Translations under genes and position numbers: made by a program | Assembly (NCBI GenBank): GCA_900708905.1 | Contig: CAADRB010000008.1 | Coordinates: 3,094,744 to 3,158,743 of the forward strand | Direction of reading: 5' to 3' | DNA from: Hymenolepis diminuta | Taxonomy: Eukaryota; Platyhelminthes; Cestoda; Cyclophyllidea; Hymenolepididae | DNA: 64,000 nt | The notes under the pieces: generated by a model | Told to the model about the DNA's origin: nothing | The model's database searches: none | What the model saw: the letters and a program-made list of their open reading frames with translations, nothing else | In this document: positions 60,501 to 64,000 of the stretch, one piece after another | Numbering within the stretch: position 1 is the first letter of the stretch | Layout of the letters: each line of letters starts with the position of its first letter

Positions 60501-63047
60501 TATTAAGTAATGTTATTTTTTATCAAATCGTTCCTAAAAAAGCTATCCTGTCCAGCAGTTATGTGACTTTCAGGGTTGAGGTCCTAAAAGTAGGGCAACA
60601 ATTGAAATTCCCCAAGATCTCTGTCGAGGTCTACTATGTTAAAATCATGTTAGCTCTTATCATCTTGCTGTCTTATTCATTAGAAGAAAAGTTTTATGAA
60701 CTGGTATGACCAACTAAATTAATCATCTTGTCGATAAGCTTTGAATATCTTGGACACAAATTCATCCAGGAACCCTAGGGATAGATTCTGACATTTGATA
60801 TTCGGAATATTAAAATTATGAAGCAGCGTATTATTCCAAATAAGTAACAAAGTTTGTAACCTGAATTCAAGAATCAATGGAAGCAAGGCTTTTCAACACC
60901 CTAATTTACTCGGGTTCTACTTTATTCTATATTCCCTATAGCATTAGCCTTTGTTTTTCTTGTACGGGAACCTTAATACAATAACTTCATTTTTTCCCTT
61001 TTTAGGGTAATAAATTATCAAAAGTGGAATAGTTATATCCAGTAGCTCCATATTATTAATTAAGTCGGATCATTCGTAGAAATTTCGGAGAATACTAATT
61101 AACTAAAATTTTAGGAAATATATTCACGATTTTGTTACTCTTTAAACGATGTTTGCACTTTCAGTATTCAAAATCGGGAAACTCCTCAGCCTTCTCCCCT
61201 GACTTTTGCAAAGTCACCTCGGGGTGACCTGACTACGACCCCCTCTTCAATTGAGAGACCGCGTCGTGATCTGAATGCTTCTCAAACTAGTCTTTTCGAT
61301 CCAACACCCAACAACACTGCCATCTTTGACTTCACTATGTCAGAAGATGATGAATTGGTGAGCGGGTTGACGCGATTTGGAAAAGAAACAGCCACCACCA
61401 AAGAGGTGATGAAAAAGCCTTGCATGGAAGATATTGAAATAATCGACTTGGATGACGGTGTGGTAAGTCACCTCGTTTATTGGTGTCCTTCATCTGCTTG
61501 CTAGCAAGTAAAAATCAAACTTCAAAAAGCTACTTTAACCCAGCCGATAATACACTAGTGGCGCAGCATTAGCGTAATTGTCCTCCTCATCAAATGATTC
61601 GGGTTCGAGATTCATTTATTTTTTATTAACTATTTGAAGTGATTAAATATTCTTGCCAATATTATTAAACAAAAAAACAGAGCGTGGGCTTTACATCGGA
61701 GACGTCCCTGTGTCTGGACCTTCAATGAGCCTTGATTCCAGTAATAGAACTCTATTCAAATTCTATTTATTTCCGTTACGGAAGTATTTTATTTCGGAAT
61801 AAATTGAATACGAGTGAATATTAAGATATTAAAATGCTCAGAGTAATAGGAAGGTCGTCCTTTTTAACCACTATTATGTTCAACACTGTGGAAGGCAAAT
61901 TGGTTAATGTCTGGTAAGAATATATGATGAAACCCAAACACTTTGTTATGTTTGGTTGGTGTTGAGTACAAAATTATACTTCCATGCTGCTTTTTTATGA
62001 GCCAACGTTTGTATTAGTGTGCATTCTTTTGTTTGCAGACTTCGCAAAACAATTCTAATTATTCTGGAAGCAAAAGCATGTTTACATTTAGAGGTACAGC
62101 AGTTCGAAAATAATAGTCATTGGCTCCCTTTCCATCTGTTAAACTAAAGAACTTGAGTTGGTATAAGCCATTTGTTAGTGCTTATTTATTTCACATGTAT
62201 CGCAAATGTTCTGCCTAACGTGCTGAAATGAGACGTTGAAAATCAGCAATTCGTACAGGTACTTACTGGAAGTATTTTAAGTTATTCGTCAATGGATCCC
62301 ATTCAATCCAAATTACTTGGAATAAGATGGCATTAAAGGTGAAAACAAACACCATTAGTACATCTAAGCTCCATATTAGACTCGCAAGATTTAAAATGTT
62401 AAATAAAATTCCCCAAGAACAACTAGTTCCATTCTTGATACAAGATTGAGATCATCGCAATGGATAAGGGAAGATATATTCGCCCCCTGGAGATTTAACT
62501 GATTGACTAGAGCGATATCCAAAAATTAACTGAGGTGTGTGTAAATACCTCCTTTCAGTTAAGATAAATTCCCTTCAACCTTTTTTGTTTCTTATTACAG
62601 CAATCAGTGCTCTCATATGGGTATGCGACTCTTATTTTTGTTTGTTGTGTTTCCAAAGTTTTTCAACTTTGAAAAAGCAAAGATAATTTGTTCTAGCCTA
62701 ATTAGCAAAATGTTCCGATGTGTACGCACCTTCTATTCTACTCTTGAACTTGCTGTAAGTTAGCTTGCTACTTATTTCATTTAAATAGATACTATTCACA
62801 GTTTCTTTTACGCTTTTACAACTGAATTTTAATCCCTTCCCCTTTTTAGGAGTCAGATTTCAAAACTCGGTGAGCTGATTCATTCTAATCTACTCCTCTT
62901 TAAATAAACCGATCTTACTCTTGGATCAAATGTCTTATTCCCTTTTATTTTCTTTTTAGAATTAATCAGTTGAAAAATCAGGTGGATGAAATGCATCGTC
63001 TCCTAAAGCTTTCACAAAGAGGTCAAGCCGAAGGCCAGACGGCATAA
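42280..63047 (+). CDS. SYCP2: SYCP2-like synaptonemal complex axial-element protein (whole gene, about 28 exons)
   Basis: Joining phase-compatible exons gives about 1600 residues, close to vertebrate SYCP2 (about 1500). The N-terminal third aligns by recall with SYCP2: RAVGDYDTQTQLLEFL, FLNFLNPMDPTTQSVFSLPC, FFWVDFNLVPQ and NEQIWETISIYPE correspond in order to blocks of the armadillo-like and Spt16M-like N-terminal domains. The middle is long, Ser/Thr/Lys/Pro-rich and disordered, with AT-hook-like motifs in exons 15-16, a basic NLS-like tail in exon 22 and a SUMO-interacting-type motif in exon 24. The C-terminus (exons 25-28) is a short amphipathic helical segment where SYCP2 binds its partner in vertebrates. 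In known animals SYCP2 forms the axial/lateral elements of meiotic chromosomes with SYCP3 and binds HORMAD proteins. Expression in gonads is expected by analogy. One junction (exon 9-10) is out of phase as modelled. Confidence 0.82.
42568..42602 (+). other. Tiny 35-base intron
   Basis: Starts gtatgt, ends ttttactttag. Introns of about this length near the 5' end of genes are a known flatworm trait. Without it the reading frame stops within five codons. Confidence 0.6.
42603..42631 (+). CDS. SYCP2: SYCP2-like exon 2 (29 bases, possibly skipped)
   Basis: Reads VLLKASPNC and ends at aa|gtaaga, phase 2, which matches an acceptor at 42726. Exon 1 could instead join directly to a phase-0 acceptor at 42775 without breaking frame, leaving this exon out. 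Confidence 0.45.
42727..42861 (+). CDS. SYCP2: SYCP2-like exon 3 (ARM-like region)
   Basis: Contains ILSSLNEITVISSAKKVALF; the donor gtaagt at 42862 leaves phase 2, matching exon 4. The start is uncertain: 42727 (acceptor aacttcag) or 42776 (acceptor attttcag). The second acceptor has the better pyrimidine tract. Confidence 0.65.
44206..44380 (+). CDS. SYCP2: SYCP2-like exon 4 (ARM-like region)
   Basis: Begins after accacag; reads YTLLASNLRAVGDYDTQTQL through RRRFFAERYIHPDF to QHFST, donor gtaagt, phase 0. GDYD followed by a helix and an aromatic-acidic block is a recognisable SYCP2 segment. Confidence 0.85.
44968..45066 (+). CDS. SYCP2: SYCP2-like exon 5
   Basis: Acceptor tttccaag; reads AARKFLNFLNPMDPTTQSVF then SLPC, donor gtaaga, phase 0 at both ends. 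Corresponds to the FLN...VFTFPC block that closes the SYCP2 armadillo-like domain. Confidence 0.8.
45739..45867 (+). CDS. SYCP2: SYCP2-like exon 6 (FWVDFN signature)
   Basis: Acceptor cccatttcag; reads FFWVDFNLVPQRITTYCI, the strongest single match to SYCP2 (FWIDFNLGSQ in vertebrates, from memory). It starts the Spt16M-like domain. Donor gtaggt. Confidence 0.88.
45953..46028 (+). CDS. SYCP2: SYCP2-like exon 7 (Spt16M-like domain)
   Basis: Reads SEDPNEQIWETISIYPEVIR, equivalent to the Q-W-E..T-V-P block in SYCP2; donor gtaagt, phase 1. Confidence 0.82.
46376..46668 (+). CDS. SYCP2: SYCP2-like exon 8 (end of Spt16M-like domain)
   Basis: Acceptor cactacag completes a Ser codon; reads VHTEDVRGTRVERINLSI, then an acidic insert, then NFVTIEVCLDPSDVV, a beta-rich ending. 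Donor gtgagc, phase 0. Confidence 0.8.
47244..47510 (+). CDS. SYCP2: SYCP2-like exon 9 (start of disordered middle)
   Basis: Acceptor tttctaaag; Ser/Gln/Pro-rich, including PLPPLPPSKPKSFF; donor gtaaga after HIP, phase 0. This is the region just after the folded domains, where vertebrate SYCP2 carries its HORMAD-binding closure motif. Confidence 0.75.
48592..48768 (+). CDS. SYCP2: SYCP2-like exon 10 (acceptor uncertain)
   Basis: The clear frame reads ISAGERSSSGRRSSGAPSS and ends NDS with donor gtaagt (phase 2), which fits exon 11. The best acceptor (cccccctcag, 48591) gives phase 2 at the 5' side, but exon 9 ends in phase 0. A small exon between 47511 and 48590 or another acceptor (after 48608) is needed. 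Confidence 0.6.
48922..48996 (+). CDS. SYCP2: SYCP2-like exon 11
   Basis: Acceptor ctattttag; reads DDDIASVPHNKFSAEELLAE; donor gtgagt, phase 2. Confidence 0.75.
49549..49662 (+). CDS. SYCP2: SYCP2-like exon 12
   Basis: Acceptor ttctcaag; reads TPPPKTKMPLSQPTRAKC and onward; donor gg|gtaaga, phase 2. Confidence 0.7.
49935..50240 (-). repeat. Dispersed repeat in SYCP2-like intron, copy 1
   Basis: tggtctaaata followed by an inverted AATAAA-type signal and gatagaaaggggccacgaagca match, in order, the copy at 56948-57240. The poly(A)-type signal lies on the minus strand, as in an LTR 3' end. Confidence 0.45.
50510..50641 (+). CDS. SYCP2: SYCP2-like exon 13
   Basis: Acceptor tttctttag; reads ASQSEKETPASQISISKA, then a Gly/Arg-containing stretch; donor gtaaga, phase 2. 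Confidence 0.75.
51279..51428 (+). CDS. SYCP2: SYCP2-like exon 14
   Basis: Acceptor tttttcttag; reads TPKKQTPQPISSIEKAKKH and ends DVYDLEEI; donor gtattt, phase 2. Confidence 0.75.
51678..51907 (+). CDS. SYCP2: SYCP2-like exon 15 (AT-hook-like RGRARGRK)
   Basis: Acceptor ccctttag; the first part is acidic, and the exon ends VRGRARGRKANKID (RGRARGRK at 51868-51891), a basic Arg-Gly-Arg motif like an AT-hook core. Donor gtaagt, phase 1. The ATG at 51664 lies in the intron. Confidence 0.8.
52696..53016 (+). CDS. SYCP2: SYCP2-like exon 16 (AT-hook KRRGRPAKRK)
   Basis: Acceptor ttttttcag; a 107-residue Lys/Ser-rich segment ending in a canonical AT-hook, KRRGRPAKRK (52953-52985), which in other proteins binds the minor groove of AT-rich DNA. 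Donor gtgaat, phase 1. Confidence 0.82.
53753..53890 (+). CDS. SYCP2: SYCP2-like exon 17
   Basis: Acceptor tcattttcag; begins DNQKEEETKEDKILAG and ends SREDLLA; donor gtaagc, phase 1. Confidence 0.78.
54708..54953 (+). CDS. SYCP2: SYCP2-like exon 18
   Basis: Acceptor catctttag; reads DLSPIHALDGVQALYQSQE to PFTLLQERLY; donor gtaagt, phase 1. The ATG at 54818 sometimes suggested as a start is internal. Confidence 0.78.
55468..55677 (+). CDS. SYCP2: SYCP2-like exon 19
   Basis: Acceptor tttttttag; reads DLRATPEHARNANVSPD, then an acidic run (IIEEEEESILKSEED); donor gttagt, phase 1. The 79-codon minus-strand frame here is a shadow. Confidence 0.78.
55790..55925 (+). repeat. Dispersed repeat, copy 1 (with 60590-60725)
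   Basis: The string tgttagctcttctcatcctg (55847) and the flanking 100 bases match 60648 onward at moderate identity, ending near gactaacta/gaccaacta. Both copies are in introns of the SYCP2-like gene. Element class not identified. Confidence 0.5.
55980..56045 (-). repeat. tRNA-like B-box fragment
   Basis: The minus strand contains ggattcgatccct, a good RNA polymerase III B box, preceded by a weak A-box-like region. Probably a SINE or tRNA-derived remnant. Confidence 0.25.
56331..56360. repeat. (TA)n microsatellite
   Basis: A run of about 12 TA units in the intron upstream of exon 20. Confidence 0.95.
56480..56574 (+). CDS. SYCP2: SYCP2-like exon 20
   Basis: Acceptor tctgttttag; reads SEKRPIFGNVSHLQPVDLDD and ends KTKTN; donor gtaagt, phase 0. 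Confidence 0.75.
56948..57240 (-). repeat. Dispersed LTR-like repeat in SYCP2-like intron, copy 2
   Basis: Shares tggtctaaata, a minus-strand AATAAAGATC signal and gatagaaaaggaccagaaagca with 49945-50050. Read on the minus strand, C/T-rich DNA leads into the poly(A)-type signal, as in an LTR. Confidence 0.45.
57653..58028 (+). CDS. SYCP2: SYCP2-like exon 21
   Basis: Acceptor tttttaatag; 125 codons, beginning ALIDEKADIFASPIQPAP, Ser/Arg/Thr-rich, with a short helical patch (LTRLEAAVNVLESVEEKK) and ending KTPPP; donor gtaccg (weak), phase 1. Confidence 0.8.
58664..59065 (+). CDS. SYCP2: SYCP2-like exon 22 (basic NLS-like tail)
   Basis: Acceptor tttttcattag; 134 codons, beginning GGLIVPAFGNKYFNITSKS, with RRFFTSTFAERNKREVERHF in the middle and a very basic end (RPVKRQRKPKQQTKKAKSK), a likely nuclear localisation signal. 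The donor gtgtgt at 59066 is the only one that leaves phase 1 for exon 23. The 138-codon minus-strand frame opposite is a shadow. Confidence 0.8.
59405..59480 (-). repeat. tRNA-like remnant
   Basis: The minus strand reads cgtagtggtcaatg (A-box-like) and, about 30 bases on, gagttcgatatc (B box). Spacing is close to a tRNA, but the stems are poor. It lies in an intron. Confidence 0.35.
60287..60455 (+). CDS. SYCP2: SYCP2-like exon 23
   Basis: Acceptor tttatttcag; reads YLEDIRVVDSSDVNLNPNS and ends AIRKAAKIAKNKIMEISL; donor gtaagt, phase 2. Confidence 0.78.
60560..60790 (+). repeat. Dispersed repeat, copy 2 (with 55790-55925; fragment at 30806)
   Basis: Contains tcatgttagctcttatcatc, matching 55847 and flanks, and further on agctttgaatatcttgga, identical to 30814. 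The 70-codon open frame 60497-60709 lies within the repeat and is not a gene. Confidence 0.5.
61165..61462 (+). CDS. SYCP2: SYCP2-like exon 24 (SIM-type motif)
   Basis: Acceptor gcactttcag; about 99 codons beginning IQNRETPQPSPLTFAKSP, including FDFTMSEDDELVSG and ending MEDIEIIDLDDGV. IEIIDLDD (61433-61456) has the hydrophobic core plus acidic flank of a SUMO-interacting motif. Donor gtaagt, phase 0. Confidence 0.8.
61554..61613 (+). repeat. tRNA-like remnant
   Basis: actagtggcgcagcatta (A-box-like) is followed by gggttcgagatt (B box) about 30 bases later. The 5' part is shared with 4573-4586. Stems do not close well, so a SINE head or tRNA pseudogene is more likely than a tRNA gene. Confidence 0.4.
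62040..62092 (+). CDS. Possible alternative exon of the SYCP2-like gene
   Basis: Acceptor tttgtttgcag, frame-open TSQNNSNYSGSKSMFTFR, donor gtacag. Inclusion after exon 24 changes phase and breaks the main C-terminus. If read through instead, it stops at TAA 62111-62113, giving a shorter protein without the C-terminal helix. Confidence 0.3.
62601..62620 (+). CDS. SYCP2: SYCP2-like exon 25 (20-base micro-exon)
   Basis: Acceptor cttattacag, reads QSVLSYG, donor gtatgc, phase 0 in and phase 2 out, fitting both neighbours. Confidence 0.6.
62706..62754 (+). CDS. SYCP2: SYCP2-like exon 26 (49 bases)
   Basis: Acceptor ctaattag; reads KMFRCVRTFYSTLELA; donor gtaagt, phase 0. Only this frame is open. 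Confidence 0.65.
62850..62869 (+). CDS. SYCP2: SYCP2-like exon 27 (20-base micro-exon)
   Basis: Acceptor cctttttag; reads ESDFKT; donor gtgagc, phase 2. Confidence 0.65.
62960..63047 (+). CDS. SYCP2: SYCP2-like exon 28 (stop)
   Basis: Acceptor ttctttttag; reads INQLKNQVDEMHRLLKLSQR and ends GQTA, TAA 63045-63047. Hydrophobic residues at heptad spacing suggest a short coiled coil, as expected for the SYCP2 C-terminus. Confidence 0.75.
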
Positions 63048-63271
63048 AACGTCATATTTCTATTGTAATCTCTGCTGTGCATATTCTTGCTTTTCTATCA
63101 TTTCTTCAGTTGAATCACTATCTCATTATCTTTATCTCCTCTATGTACGTAATTTTCTGTCATTAGTTGATTTCCGGCTCGTTATGTTCATGTCTCTCAC
63201 TTTTTTCATGTCTTTTCTTTGGCTTTGTTGCTTGCTCTTTGTCATTTGATAGAAACTCGTTGGAAATTGTG

Positions 63272-63277
63272 AATAAA
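63272..63277 (+). terminator. Candidate poly(A) signal of the SYCP2-like gene
   Basis: AATAAA about 225 bases after the stop codon, the first such hexamer downstream. Confidence 0.45.
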
Positions 63278-63472
63278 TGTTTTACATATTTCAAACGATT
63301 TCATTCATATTTCGATGAAAACTAAGTAATTTCTTCTTCAGCTGCTTTAAGATTTTGTTTTATTTTTTCAGTGGATAAAATATTTCCAAACTCGATATAT
63401 ATTTATTAAAATGCGTAAGTTAATAATGTTTAAAGAAATTGACATCTAAATCCAAAAAGCTCTAGGATACCT

Positions 63473-63721
63473 TTGTTCAAAATGAATTTCTCTTTGTCCA
63501 AAGTGGAAAGAAGGGATTTGAATTCTGAGGAGAGCCGGTGGTGTATCGTCAATATTCAGATCTGCAAAGTCAGGGATCATGATATAACGATCCACGCTGT
63601 TTTGGTTGAGAGAGTGGCTGGAGAATGTAAGTTTCACTTTAACGATACTCCAGAATGCTACCCTTACGCCCAAGATGAGTATTGGAAAACGCCTCCCTTC
63701 AAAGAACTCGAAATTTATTAA
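63473..63721 (+). other. Unassigned open frame, perhaps an exon or element piece
   Basis: Reads MNFSLSKVERRDLNSEESR then WCIVNIQICKVRDHD and HAVLVERVAGE, with a consensus gtaagt at 63628 and a weak acceptor (agctctag) before it. The minus strand is open over the same stretch (63446-63727). The composition is more coding-like than its AT-rich surroundings. It could be the first exon of a next gene or part of a repeat. No family recognised. Confidence 0.25.
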
Positions 63722-64000
63722 CTCCAAGATTTATGAAAGGATATAAAAGTAAACACAGGAACATGTATTAGATCAAATATTAGTCGTGCGCTTAGAGTGG
63801 CGGAGTCACGAGGGAATGTAGGTAAGTAATATTTGATGCAGCACACCTCTATAAGTCTAGAAAGTGACTAAAAGTATCTAGTTGTCATATATGTGTTAGT
63901 TTCTGTAAAAGTATTTAGAGCATACGAACCTTAGGTGGGTGAGCACGCTTAAAGTTACTAGTGTGTACCTTTGGCGTGTCGATCAATGGGCACTTCTTTC

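Noticed and set aside
61554..61613. Functional tRNA gene
   Set aside because: A and B boxes are present but the acceptor and T stems do not pair well and no terminator is clear; called a remnant instead.
1..64000. CRISPR array, bacterial operon, rRNA gene or integrated virus
   Set aside because: No regularly spaced repeats, no ribosome-binding-site-led operons, no rRNA signatures and no recognisable viral genes were seen.

Overview
The window looks like nuclear DNA from a flatworm, most likely a tapeworm-type or schistosome-type parasite. It is AT-rich and carries small GT-AG exons in long introns, one 35-base intron next to a start codon, very short 3' exons, and a divergent rhodopsin-class receptor in one exon of the kind common in flatworms. 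The species assignment is inference. I see no bacterial operons, rRNA or CRISPR arrays. All supported genes are on the + strand.

Layout: (1) 1-1405 is the 3' end of an unrecognised gene (gene A) with a proline-rich, then basic/acidic tail. (2) 5916-about 9690 is a small gene (gene B) for a disordered protein with two RVxF-type motifs that could dock protein phosphatase 1. It has a possible 3' UTR intron and a poly(A) signal. (3) 9700-24560 has no supported gene, only decayed repeats. (4) 24583-25890 is an intact single-exon rhodopsin-like GPCR, nearest in style to FMRFamide/neuropeptide or flatworm orphan receptors. It has unusual substitutions at signature positions and an overlapping upstream ORF. 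(5) 25900-36889 is mostly featureless. An orphan exon with a stop codon lies at 36890-37076. (6) 37100-41450 is a graveyard of LTR-type elements, including a Ty3/gypsy-like LTR plus gag remnant on + and several LTR-like pieces on -, two of them forming a direct pair. (7) 42280-63047 is one large gene of about 28 exons, traced by reading frame and splice phase. It encodes a homologue of SYCP2, the axial/lateral-element protein of the meiotic synaptonemal complex: an N-terminal armadillo-like plus Spt16M-like region, a long disordered middle with AT-hook-type motifs, a SUMO-interacting-type motif, and a short helical C-terminus built from micro-exons. Its introns hold repeat remnants. (8) 63048-64000 has a poly(A) signal and one unexplained ORF.

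The genes do not form an obvious pathway. The most informative locus is the SYCP2-like gene. The exon models come from reading the sequence by eye, so individual splice sites could be off, and one junction (exon 9 to 10) does not keep frame as drawn.
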